From contig JABYQS010000158.1 of NCBI GenBank assembly GCA_022592435.1, positions 1 to 64,000 of the forward strand: a DNA stretch of 64,000 bases, in the 5' to 3' direction. Source of the stretch: Cerioporus squamosus (lineage: Eukaryota > Basidiomycota > Agaricomycetes > Polyporales > Polyporaceae). The notes under the pieces were generated by a model, which saw nothing but the letters and a program-made list of their open reading frames with translations, was not told the DNA's origin and ran no database searches. Shown here in pieces: positions 10,296 to 21,242 of the stretch. The number at the start of each line of letters is the position of its first letter. Position 1 is the stretch's first letter. A program made the translations under genes and the position numbers.

Positions 10296-12592
10296 TCACT
10301 GATGTTTCGGGCCCATCGTAGCGACCATCATGGGCCCTGGCCCCGGCTTATCTTCCACCGCCGAGGAGGGGACGAGCACCGCGTAGTTGGGAGGGCGCGT
10401 CGTCCAGCGTGGAGATTCATCGAGGCTTAATCCGCCCGACCGTATCGGCGCAGAAGTGGTGGGCGACTGTGCCCCCGAGGTGTAGTAACCTCCCGAGTAA
10501 GGTGCATTGGCAATATCCACTTCTTGGGCGAAAGACCAGCGTCTCGCCTCCGCGCTGCTCAGCGCGATGTTGCCGTATGTCTCCGAGTTGGCCGAGCCGA
10601 TGGTGAACAGTGGACTCGCCGCGGTGAACCGTGTCGGAGCGCTGGGGAGTTCGCTTATGGAGCCTCCTCCTGAGATCATATCCTCGTCGTAGGGAGAGCT
10701 TGACTTTTCCATGTCAGTCGAGTAACTGCTTGTTGTGTAGCTGCTTGAGCGCGATGATACCGACATTGCCGAGGAACCGAACAAACGGTAGATGCTGCGG
10801 GGGATGACGCTGTACATCGGAAGGACACGCCTTGTAGTGAGGAAGAGGACGACGTTGACGAATCCTGCAGCAGCATTAGTAACCAGCAACGCATAGCCTT
10901 TCTCGTGGACGCACCTGACAGAAGGAAGACTGCATCACTGAGAGGAGATGTTCCGTGAGATATTCGCCCTATGCTTGGCCAAGAACCTACCTTGCGATGG
11001 TGACAGCAAATGGGACCGTGTGCCCGGTCCATTCAGCGAAGCGACAGGCAGCAATAGGAAGCAGAAGGATAGTGTAAGCAACCTGTGGCAGCATTAGTGA
11101 GTTCCTGTCAATCTTGCTGCGTCGTCATTTCTAGACTTACTGGGTACCTGGAGCCCGATCCATGTCAGTCGTGTATAGTGAGCGCCAAAACTGAAGAGGG
11201 TACTTACAGCAGCATGCCCTTTGCAATGTTTATGACGTGCGTGTCAACGCTCTTTGGAGCGGATGTAGAGGCATCACGACGGAAGCGGAAGGTGATGTGG
11301 TGGCCATGAAGGAGAACATTGCCGCGAAGTCTCAAGAAGACCAGGCTATACATGATGAAGCTGAACAGCGCCGACAAGAACATCTGTGATGAACCGCAAA
11401 ATAGTCAGACTTTGGGGTCGATGTGAGGACTACACCACATACGATCATATAGTCAAGCCTAAATTGTGCATTCGAAGGTCAATCATTCGCTCTACACTTT
11501 CGCCGCGATGTCATGAGTACGTACGTGATGCGCTCTGAAGCGTACTGATCTGATATCCAACACCAGTAACCAGATATTGCGTCTGTGGTAACCTCAGTGA
11601 CGTCGATGGGCAGGTACGATGGATGCTCACAGAATGGCCCAGTAGGTGTTCTCTGCAGGGCAGCAGGACCCGCCGAGATGATTGCTCCAATGGCAGACCA
11701 TCCTATGAGGATGGCACAGATGAGGACGTAACGCTTGAGCTGCCAACGGAGGAACAAGATCCAGAAGGTGTTGATAGCGATCATCTGAGGATGCGTTATG
11801 AGCCGATGCAGGCTGAAAGTGCTGAAAGACGAGGTACCATCGACCTGAGAGACAAGGGATCAGTACGAGAACAGGACCGGTTGGCATCTTCTGCCGTAGG
11901 ATAGGCAGCAGTTCCTGAAAGGGACGTACCAGTACGCTGTGCCGACATCGGATATATGCTTCACAACACCTAGATGATACAGATTATGCATGACGCAATC
12001 TCAGCAGATCACTTCCATATACCTTGAACTGTGCAGTACGGCTCGTAAGACACCGCCGATTGGTTTACCCATCGGATGCTCATGATGGAACCGACAGCTG
12101 GAAGAGAGCCAAGCATCATAGTCAACACTAATTTAAAGAACGCGGTACAGCCACCAATGACGCACTTTGTGCCACCTCACAGAGCAGCATTGAAATGAAG
12201 TACACTCCGACATGGCTCCGTACGAATAGCTTTGACGATGTCGACTTCCGTGTGTTCCACGCAGATATCTAGCGAGATGCGGCAAAAGCTTAGTATGAAC
12301 TAGTGTCTGCCTGCTTACAACGATTCTCTCCTCACCGCTATCGCAAGGAGCAGTCCCCCCACTGCGGTGGCAGAGATGCATGATATGATGGAGAGAATCT
12401 GTCGAAGACTTAGAGGTCAGAAGCTGGGAAGCTAGACATGGCCCACTTCGGATGCGAATGCCCACAACGCACCATCACCCCCCTTGATTCGTCCGGTGTA
12501 TATGGCCTTCGCGTGAGGAACCGGTCGCCATCTGGCAAAGTCGCGAATACGTCGTCAGGGTTGACGACGTCGGCGTAGTTGACACTCTCCAT
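10296..12592 (-). CDS. Seven-TM receptor, Git3/cAMP-receptor-like GPCR
   Basis: Plasma-membrane receptor of the fungal Git3/Gpr1-cAMP-receptor-like superfamily, thought to sense nutrients through G-alpha and cAMP. Many small exons from ATG 12592. TM1 is ILSIISCISATAVGGLLLAI; then HVGVYFISMLLCEVAQ, the conserved GVVKHISDVGTAYW, INTFWILFLRWQLKRYVL, a GWSAIGAIISAG helix, a loop with CEH and WCWISDQY (a possible disulphide pair), the RLRGNVLLHG intracellular turn, YPVAYTILLLPIAACR and FVNVVLFLTTRRVLP. A Ser-rich cytosolic tail of about 180 residues follows. The YP of YPVAY comes from a 7-nt microexon at 11141-11147. The exact join after GTAYW is uncertain. The ligand cannot be inferred. Confidence 0.88.
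11141..11147 (-). other. 7-nt microexon of the receptor gene
   Basis: On the minus strand, GTACCCA is bounded by an acceptor (GGGCTCCAG) and a donor (GTAAGT). It completes the Leu codon of GMLL and adds Tyr-Pro before VAYTILLLPIA. The YPVAY motif is typical of this receptor family. Confidence 0.75.
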
Positions 12593-13261
12593 CCGGTGGA
12601 CGCCAGCTCCGGGCTAAAGCGGCTGAAAAGACAGGTCAGGTTGGACGGAAATAAGCAGAGGTACAAAGAAGTCGAAGAAAAGAGAGGAGGGGTGCGGGAC
12701 CTGCCCGCGTCCGTATATGTACAGTGCGCAGGAGGAAGGTTGAAGGGAAGAAGCTGCGCGACGCACGACAGATGGTCGCCGGGTACTTCTGCGGGTCGAA
12801 TTCCTATCGCACGCCGCGTCTCTGTTTCAACGGTAGGAACAATCACAGCGCCGCATCGCCGCCCGCCCAGCACTCCAGCGCGCTGGCAGGGCGAGCTGAA
12901 CATGATGGATGGTGGCACATGTACAGGTATGAGCCACACAGCCGCGCGCCCAAACCGACCGCGATAACGAATCCCAGAAAGGCAACACTGGTCATCTGTC
13001 ATGGGCGTCTCAGCACCTTAACCGTCAACGTAGGAAGTTCACGCCGCTCGTGGGTTTACTTACGCCGCCCTACATCCTCGACTGTTGGCAAGAGGGACAT
13101 CATCTAAGGATAACACAACAGGCATGTCGAGCTGGCAGTGATGTTCTGAGATCGCTATGCTCACGTGGCCGCTATGTGCCACGACGCGTTTTACAGCCGC
13201 CAGATCGCACCAGGTCGTAATTAAGCGCCGGCACGTCTGGGAATAATCGTGACCTTCCAAG
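12593..13261. promoter_or_regulatory. Divergent promoter, receptor / CDK7
   Basis: 669 bp between the two start codons. Several open frames cross it on both strands, but they lack conserved character or splice signals. It is read as two back-to-back promoters and 5' untranslated regions. Confidence 0.5.
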
Positions 13262-14826
13262 ATGGACGCAGTGGAAAAGGCAAACCTAGAGAGGCAGCGA
13301 AGATGGTACCGCTCTACAGCTTCTCGATTACGGTGTTGCTTACCGAGGTTTCGCAGGACTAAGGACCAGAAAATCGGTGAAGGTACTTATGCCGTGGTAT
13401 ACCGAGGTGGGTTGTGATGAACCAGTCTATCGATCGAGAGACCTGAGGATGTGCTGCAGGTCGGGAGCTTGCTACCTGTCGCAAGGTGGCTATAAAAAAA
13501 TCAAGGTGGGACAGTTCAAGGACGGCCTTGACATGTCCGCCATACGTGAAGTGAAATTCCTGCGGGAGCTCAAGCACCAGAACGTTATCGAGGTAAGCTA
13601 TCATTTGCTTTCATAGCGACTCATGTACTGACGGCCACTCAGCTGCTGGACGTCTTCTCGTCGAAGAAGAACCTAAACCTTGTCCTGGAATTCCTCGACA
13701 CGGACCTGGAACTCGTCATCAAGGACCGGTCGCTTGTGTTCCTTCCCGCAGATATCAAGAGCTGGATGGCTATGACATTCCGTGGCCTAGAGTTCTGCCA
13801 CCGAAACTTCATCCTTCACCGCGTATGTCGATATCTCACGCCACTCCAGCGTCGTCGATCATGCACTGACACGAATGTTGCAGGATCTGAAGCCGAACAA
13901 CTTGCTCATCGCCTCCGACGGACAACTCAAAATTGCAGATTTTGGTCTCGCGCGAGACTTCGCCGACCCCGGGTACAAGATGACATGCCAAGTCATCACC
14001 CGGTACGTTGGCCTCTCTATTACTCGTGCTACTGCGACAGCTCATGTAATGCTCCATCCTAGATGGTACCGTCCGCCGGAGCTCCTTTGGGGCTGCAGAT
14101 ACTACAGCACAGCAGTCGACATCTGGTCGGTGGGCTGCATATTCGCGGAGCTGATGCTGCGAACACCCTACCTACCGGGCGAGACCGACATGGACCAGCT
14201 GAAGACCATCTTCCGTGCCTTGGGAACGCCAACAGAGGAAGACTGGCCCGTACGTCTGCTTACCCACATGCTTTTCGTCCACCTTCCCTGCATCTCCTGT
14301 GTCCACGGTCCCAGCAACACCTCGCCTCACCGCTCTTGCCTTCCACTGTTGTTGGACGGTCGCTGACATTGACAACCGTCGCTAGGGCCACACAAAACTC
14401 CCAGACTACGTTCCCGTGGGGCAATTCCCGAGAGCACCGCTGCGTGACCTCTTCACCGCAGCAAGCGCGGACTGCCTGAACCTTCTGAGCAAGTGTCTGA
14501 TTTACGACCCCAAGCGCCGTGTCAGCGCGAAAGACGTGAGCCTCTTCCCTCGACCGCCCCCCTAGCCTACGTGCGCACTCACAGACCACCCTCAGGCCCT
14601 CAACCACCCCTACTTCTTCGCTCTGCCATATCCCTCGCATCCGTCAAAGCTGCCCAAGCCGGCCAAGAAGGATAGCGGCATCCCCCTCGAGGAGGTCGAC
14701 GGCAACACCGACATGAGCGGACCGGGACCTGGGGTCAAGGCGAATCCTCCTAACAAGCTCAAGAGGAAAACCTCAGACGAGCTTGGTGGAAGGCCGGTCG
14801 CTCGACGGCTGGACTTCACCAAATAA
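13262..14826 (+). CDS. KIN28: Cyclin-dependent kinase 7 / Kin28 (TFIIH, CAK)
   Basis: Catalytic kinase of the TFIIH module that phosphorylates the RNA polymerase II C-terminal domain; in many fungi it also acts in CDK activation. Eight or so exons. Visible are the Gly loop [12 protein letters not shown], the [19 protein letters not shown] lysine block with AIREVKFL helix, [11 protein letters not shown] (split by an intron after HR), DFGLARDF, the T-loop [16 protein letters not shown] with its conserved Thr, and [13 protein letters not shown] basic, Ser-poor tail ends ARRLDFTK and TAA at 14824-14826. One break: the A-run at 13494-13500 has seven A where VAIKKIK needs eight, so the frame shifts within an invariant motif. 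This is most likely a homopolymer error. Confidence 0.92.
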
Positions 14827-15290
14827 TCGCCTCAGGATCTGTTCTTCTATCGTCACGGCCTTCCATCAGTCCACACATTCGCAAGGTTCACGCTAGGCAG
14901 AGATGAGATCTGCAGCTACTGGGACCCTTCAGTGACGGGGACACGTCCACAGGTGTAAGTCTGTGTAAGTGCACGTCCCCTGGGTCTTGTTCATCAAGAT
15001 CGGCGGCGGATGCCTACCTCACCGCACGGACTTATGTACATGCAGGTAGCTACCATTCAGTAAGACTATGAGCCGATGTAATATTCTTATCACTGCGGAG
15101 GAGAGCGGGACAGATGATGGATCACGAACAAGGAGACAACTCTTAAGAGCACTATGTACGTACATGCAGAGAACAACAGATATGAGAGGGAAACAGGGAA
15201 GAGAACTGAGAATATGCAGTGAACCAACAGACAGTATGCGTGTGACGAGCAGAAACGACGAGAAAAAGACAGCAAAGGCGAACAAAACAA
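14827..15290. other. Convergent intergenic region
   Basis: 3' flanks of the CDK7 gene and the nucleoporin-like gene. AG-rich on the plus strand toward 15290. No gene seen. Confidence 0.45.
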
Positions 15291-17874
15291 TCACCGTGGC
15301 GCGTCACAGACTGTACATTTTGAAGCATTGCTAGGATTGCTCAGCATGCACACTGAACACGTCCACTGGGTCCCAGCAGGTTTCGGGGGCGCCTTCATTC
15401 CGGCAGCTGCCCAATTGAAGCCCTGCACCGCTGGCTTCGGAGGAGGTTGCACCCCAGCAGCTGCTCCGTTGAGCGAACCACTCGGAGCGGAGGCGGGCAC
15501 AGGTGCCTTGTGGAAGTCGTACTTCGGGAGGGAGGACACGGGCGCCGCCTTCGCAGCTTCGCGCGCCTTCAAGGTGCTTGGACCAGCACCGGGAGACGAG
15601 AGGGGCAGCTGGAAGGAGTACTTGGGTAGCTCGTCCTCTCGCATGGCGGCAACAAGTGCGCGAGCATCCTTCGGCTTCTCCGCACCCATCGTCGCCGGCT
15701 TGAAGGGCGGAACAACCGCAGTAGCAGTGCCATATGAAGGAACAGCTGCGAGTGCAGGTGCAGGTACCGGAGCGGGGGCAGCATTAGTCTCCATCTTCTC
15801 GTCGTTGTCCGCCTGTACGCTGAAGCGGAGCTTCGAAGGCGCCTTGGGGCAGAGGACTTGTTGATGGGGAATGCGGAACGGTTGCCGCTACCGCTGCCCA
15901 TGGTGAATGTGGGAGTAGGCGAAGTCGACCGCTTCTTCTCCGGCTTCTCATCACCTGGCTCGATGACTTCGGAGGGGAGGGTGTACGACGTGCTCGAGTC
16001 CGGCTTGGACGAGGGGGCGGTCGACATCTCGACATCGTCGACCTCCTCCACAGTGACTGTCGGAGTCTTAGTCGGCGGGGGAGGTGGCTTGGCAGTGCGC
16101 GCCTTCTTCGTAGGAGATGGCTGGTCCTCATCCGAAACCTCCTCGACCGTCACAGTTTTGGTCTTCGAAGCGCCTTTAACCCCGTTGACGCTAGGTTCAG
16201 TGCCGTTCAAGCGCGTGCTACGACGAGGGGCTGAGGACTCAGGAGGAGAGGTGACTCGCTTCTCCGGAGACTTGACCCCAATGAGCTCGGGCGGTGGTCG
16301 CGACCGCTTGCTCCCCTACATGGGTATCAGTATTAGTCTCTCGCAGGCAACTTGCTAGTAGACATACCTTAGGTACAGTAGCCTCGATGATCGCTTGAGG
16401 AGTCAACTCAGGCTCCTTCTTCTTAGCTTCGGCTTCCGCCTTGGCAGCAGTGCGAGTCCTGCGTACCGGCTGCTTCTTCGCCACCGGCTTGATCATAGGG
16501 TTGGCAGCCTCGTATGGGTTGGCAAAATCAGGCTTCTTTGGAGGCGTCACCTCTTTGATCAGCTCAGTCATGAAGCTGGCCGCACGAGTAGGCTTAGAGG
16601 TCGGCTGGGGAGGTGATGGTTGCGGAGGTGAATCTGAGTTGCCCCAAGTCTGACGCAGCGGAGAAGGGACGGCAGGAGTAGTGGGCTTGATGCCGTTCGT
16701 GCGAACACGAGGCGTAGAAGGAGGAGCGGTGACAGGGGTGCCATTGGGTCGCCCGTTGGCTGTAGTACCACTCTGCGAGTTGAGGGCGGCGGGCGCCGAC
16801 ACAGAGGTCGGGAGAGAACCTCCACTCGTGGAGCCGGCGCGTTGTGGAGAGGAAGTGGTAGCATCTGAGCCTACCCGCCTACGCTTGCTGTCTGCCTTCG
16901 GCTTCTCCGGTGCCAGCTTGAGTGTTGATCGTGAGGTTGTCGATCCAAAGCTGGGCGATTGGTAGCGATTGCGAGGGCGAGCACTACCACCTCCTTGCCA
17001 GCGATAAACGCCCATCGGGTTCCTCGCCAAGGTCTTGCGGGCACCTTGAGCAGCAGTTCCGGCAGCAGACACCATCTGTTCCGAGGTACTTGGGGACATG
17101 AAGTTGATCGTGGGAGTGTTGCCCCGGAGAGGAGTGCTCGGGCTCTTGGAGAAACGGAAAGGCTCCGGCTGCTCATCATCTTCTAACCACCAGCAGTCAG
17201 AAACAAGTCTGGACCGCAATCAGGGCTGAAGCATACCTTCGACACTTGCTTGAAGGAGATGTACCAAACCAGCAAGCTCGACATGGTTGAGAGGCCTACC
17301 GCCCTTCTCGCCCAGGAATTGCTGGACCTTCTTCAGGTTGGCCTCTGCCTGGGCCTGTGAGTCGTCGCTGCGAGGCGAGGTGCGGTGATCGCTGTTCATG
17401 GGAGGCGATGGTGTCGAATGGAAGGTGGTGGGTGCGGGTGGTTGCGGTGGTGGTTTCTGTTGCTCTTGTTCTTGTTCGGGACGGGTCGATCGAGCCTGTA
17501 TGCTGGATCCTGACAGGTCTTCGTTCTCCAGCTAAGGAAGAGACGGATTAGGTGCGCATGCTAAGGACTGAACAACATAAACGGACCGCCTGTCCCCGTG
17601 CCGCTAACCGCGCTGCAGCATCTCCCTCCGGCGGTGCGGATAGTTCCTCCGAACGAGACGAGAAGGGGTTGAAGTAGTTGAGAAGGCCCGTGAGGCTCCA
17701 TCCCTTATGACCAAGGGCATATACATCAGACCTGCGATATCGACAACTGCAGATCTGCGCACATACCGAAGGCTTCTTGTTAGCGGCAGGTCTTACTCCA
17801 GGGCGCGCGTACGGCGACGCGTTATTGTGCCGTGTGTGTCGACGAGAGTTATGGGTGCGAACGGCGCCGCTCAT
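15291..17874 (-). CDS. Nucleoporin-like protein with C-terminal RanBP2-type zinc finger
   Basis: Long low-complexity protein of about 730 residues. The N-terminus is MSGAVRTHNSRRH with SPYARPGVRP, then an amphipathic segment WSLTGLLNYFNPF like the membrane-binding helices of nuclear-basket Nups. A helical block (NLKKVQQFLGEKG, ELAGLVHLLQASV) and NPMGVYRWQGGG follow, then Ser/Pro/Thr-rich linkers with nuclear-localisation-like KRRR. The C-terminus repeats PKY-(S/D)F and ends in one RanBP2 finger, W-x-C-x2-C-x10-C-x2-C (WTCSVCMLSNPSNASKCTVC). This fits a Nup153/Nup124-type basket nucleoporin; assignment is by architecture, not full homology. At 15846-15849 a run of four G (C on the coding strand) has one base too few: the frame shifts between NKSSAP and KAPSKLRF. 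Confidence 0.65.
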
Positions 17875-18146
17875 CTTGCTTGTGGGTCTCCTAGAGGCGC
17901 GAAGCTCTCTGCACGCGACGTCGGATGATGTGGGGAGGAGGAGGAAAAGGAGGGAGGGAAGCAAGAGAGCAGATACCTGTGGCGATCGTTCAGCAGCGTG
18001 GACGGCACGAGCCAGGCCGTATCACCCAGCCGGCCCTAAACCTCCTCGGTCACGCGCTTCCTTCCATACTGGGCACCGGCGCCTATACAGCACCTCTCTC
18101 ACCATCGTCCTCGTCGTCCTCGTTGCCGCCGCCGTCCTAGACGACA
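17875..18146. promoter_or_regulatory. Divergent promoter, nucleoporin-like / complex I subunit
   Basis: 272 bp between the start codons. A TCCTCGTCGTCC pyrimidine tract lies just before the complex I ATG. Confidence 0.5.
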
Positions 18147-18821
18147 ATGCCCAACAAGGTGGTGGAAACACCCTTCCCGCTCATTGATGCGGACCCTCAT
18201 GCTGGCCGTGTAATCCGTTACATGCGCCTCTCCGACTACGCGGTCTGGGCGGGCGCGACCGGCGCGTTCCCTGCCGCGTTGTACCTCTGGGGTATGTTCG
18301 ACGCTGTGCACGTTGCTCGCAGGAGCTGGGGTGAATAACAGGCGTTCACAGATAAGTGGGACCCCTCGAGGCTGAAGATTAGGACCCAGCTGCGTCTCGG
18401 AGGCGTGCTTGGTTTCGTTGGAGGTTTCCTCATGGCGTATCAGAGGTCAAGCTGTGAGTGCCATATTGCTGGGAATGCGCGAACTCAACTCATAAGCCGT
18501 CCTCGAAGTCCGGTTCTGGGGCTGGTCTGAGAACAAGCGGGAGGAGGAGAAGGACTTCGCAGAGCTCTCAGACCGCGCGAGGCGCGGGCTGCCTCTCTAC
18601 GGCGAGTCAGACCAGCCGGAGTGGATCCAGGGTGCTGCATACCGCAACTCTGCTTTTGCTCAACTCAAATTCCGTACGTCAACTACAATTCCGACCCATG
18701 GTAACTTTCTGAATGTGCGTTCATCGTAGACATCTTCCCTATGGTCAACCTGGTCAACCACCAACACCACGGCACGGATCCCGAGAAGTACAAGCCAAAG
18801 GACGACGCCTCCTCTTCGTAG
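18147..18821 (+). CDS. NADH:ubiquinone oxidoreductase 21-kDa subunit
   Basis: Accessory subunit of mitochondrial complex I in the inner membrane (fungal 21-kDa / NUO20.9 family). Four exons: MPNKVVETPFPLIDADPHA with RYMRLSDYAVW and a first hydrophobic helix (GATGAFPAALYLW), then KWDPSRLKIRTQLRLGG with a second helix (VLGFVGGFLMAYQ), then RFWGWSENKREEEKDFAEL and GLPLYGESDQPEW, and a last exon with HIFPMVNLVNHQQHHGTDP. TAG is at 18819-18821. Order and spacing match the family. The start lies in the only good context, and no break is seen. Confidence 0.9.
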
Positions 18822-19025
18822 ATACTGCTTGGAATGCGATTTTAGTGTCTCTTCCCTCTGACATATGGGTTAGTTCTTGGATGATGCTTTCCAAAGAGCG
18901 GTGCCCGTACGACTTCCCGGCTTCAAGGAATTGCAAGCAGTTTGATACTTACAAGGCCCTTCGCAATTGAAATAGACCGAAGTAGACAGAGGTCGACAGA
19001 CAGCCAGAATGGCCGACATTCAAGA

Positions 19026-20894
19026 TCAAGTACGATTGCGTTTCCTCCGCCGTTTGCCCTCTGCGCCATCCTCATCCATCGGAGTGCTGTTTTCTTGCCC
19101 CTTCTGCCCGCCCTTCTCCTTTCCCTCCGCAACAAGCCGCTGCACGACTGTCTCCCACATGACGTCGTTGATCCCCTTCGCCTTTCCAAGTTGCTCTTTG
19201 AGACCAGCAAGTTCGCTCTCAAGCTCGGTCACACGAGATTGCAATGAAACCCCTGTTGCTTCTGGACTTGCACCAGCAGGCTTGACGAAGAACGCGTGGT
19301 CCCTGATCAGCTCTTCTCTTGAGTACGAGAAGAACGAGCTTGTTGTGGTCTGCAGCATGTCGTCAAAGATCGTCTAGCTCTCCTGATTACAAGAGGCACA
19401 TACCTCAACCTGCGGCAAAAGCAATGAGACTTCATGCGCTTCGCGTGCCTTGGCGTCACGGATTCGCTGGAACGGTGCGACGTGTCGCACAGGGATATTT
19501 TCCTTCGCGTCGTTTGCGCCCCCAGCCGAAAACGTGAGGCTGATATGCCCAATGAGGTCTGGCGGTCGCAACATCGTCGCGAGATGCGTTATTGACATGC
19601 CCTTGTGAGACGAGAGCGTGCGCAGAAGCTGGTGGGAGGCAATGTCGTAGACGTGAATGAGCCCCGTCGCAGTACCGGCGAGAAGCATAGACGACGTGAG
19701 AGATATCGCCAACGCTGTCACTGGTTCTCTGGTTTCAAGACTATCGGTCAGTCTTCGCAGTCAGGGCAAAGGTGGGACGACGCTTACCCAACGGAGATGA
19801 GCCGCTTTTTTGAAGCACTGGGGTCGATGTCGTTTATGCGTATGACATCGCTGACACCAGCACCGCCGACGGCCTCCATCGCTGCGCGGCTGAACTTGTC
19901 TTCTCGTTGCCGGAAGAGGTTGACCTGGTGTATTGACCCGTCTGCGGACGCTGCGAAGAAAAGCCGTTCCGTGGGATCCCAAACCACTGAGAATATGGGT
20001 TGCGGGAAGTAGAACGTCGTGAGGAGGCTTTTCGAGGCTGGATCCCAGAGCTGGAAACAAAGGTTAGAGAGCTACCGTGAACAGCCAGAGTTTTACACCA
20101 ACCTTTACAGTGTGGTCGATAGAAGCGGTGAGGATACGGCAAGACGGGAACGAACCGACGCCGCAGACAATGTCGGTCACCGGGAGGGTGTGGTCGGTGA
20201 AGTTGCAATACGGCGTTGAGAGCTCGTTTTGCAGAGCATCATCAAGAAGCCTGAACTTGCCTCAGCCTTGTTGCATTCCGAGAGCCATACAGCACATACC
20301 TCGCTATTGACCATACACTCACGCCGGAATCTTCGCTGCCAGCCAACAGGGCGGCGCCGTCATGTGTAAACCGAAGGACGTTGATCTGGCGGTAGTGCGC
20401 ATCCCATGAGTTATACATGATTCCAGAAGCGACCTACTATATGGACCGGGGAAGTCAGCACACGGACAGAGGGTAGATATGAATATTACGCGCCTCCCAG
20501 AGGAAAATGCGGCCCTGGGCCGTCGCGCCTGCGCAGTACTTCCCTCGCGGGTCCACAGCAAGAGCAGAGAGCTTCTCCGGAAGGACTATTTTCAGGGCGA
20601 GCTGGTCCTACAGTCCAGGATAAACGGAGGTGGTCTTGGGGAATATGTTCGCGAGACTCGTACTTTTTGGTAATTGTACACATTCAGGATAGACCTGTCG
20701 TTCTGTGCAGCCAGCATAAAGCCTCCCTGCCCATCCTTGGTCTGCACCGCGGCTGTACAGTGCGGTCCAGCTGAAGTTTGCTTCCATGAGGCGAGCGAGG
20801 TTCCAGTTTGTATGTCATGAAGCGAGAGCGTCCCAGGGCCTGAGCCAGAGGCAGTTGGCAGTGTTGCACATAAGACAGATTCGTTGATATGCAT
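19026..20894 (-). CDS. IPI3: Pre-rRNA processing protein IPI3 (WDR18)
   Basis: WD40 subunit of the Rix1-Ipi1-Ipi3 complex, which acts in ITS2 processing and 60S maturation in the nucleus. From ATG 20894 the blades read GTLSLHDIQTGTSLASW, DRSILNVYNYQ, KYCAGATAQGRIFLWE, DAHYRQINVLRFTHDG, GSEDSGVSVWS, LTASIDHTVK-LWD, FFAASADGSIHQVNLF, a loop with SDVIRINDIDP, and LLAGTATGLIHVYDI. A C-terminal coiled coil (LESELAGLKEQLGKAKG) and a basic end RRKRNRT follow. The exon ending GRIFLWE is joined to VASGIMYN by an intron whose donor is GAG|GCGCGT, a GC-AG intron. The gene shares a 348-bp region with the J-protein gene. Confidence 0.88.
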
Positions 20895-21242
20895 GAGCGT
20901 TGATCTCGCTCAGACTCCAGAGGCAAGCGGTAAAGGCTAAGCAGGAGGGACCTCTCAAACCGGCGTCTTGCAACATTCCTCACCACGTGCTGCTAGCGCT
21001 GTTGGCAAGATCGTGCGATAGTGGCTGTGCACCGACGGCAAGGAAACGCGCGCTTGGATGACCTCATGGCGAGTGGCAGGGAACATACATACGCGGGAAC
21101 AGACTCGAACGTTCCTCGTGACTGCCTTTGCCCCGCTCTAGTGCCACCGGTCTGACGTGAGGCATCGGTCAATCCAAGTATACTTATGCTCGCCTGCACA
21201 AGCTGTTGCTCGCTGTCCCCCTCCTCCATCTCAGCTCGCTGA
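20895..21242. promoter_or_regulatory. Divergent promoter, IPI3 / J protein
   Basis: 348 bp between start codons. A short AT-rich run (GTATACTTATG, about 21178) is the only TATA-like element. Nothing else stands out. Confidence 0.45.

Noticed and set aside
12596..13107. Overlapping plus-strand frames between the receptor and CDK7
   Set aside because: Basic, low-information translations with no splice signals or conserved motifs; they lie in a divergent promoter.
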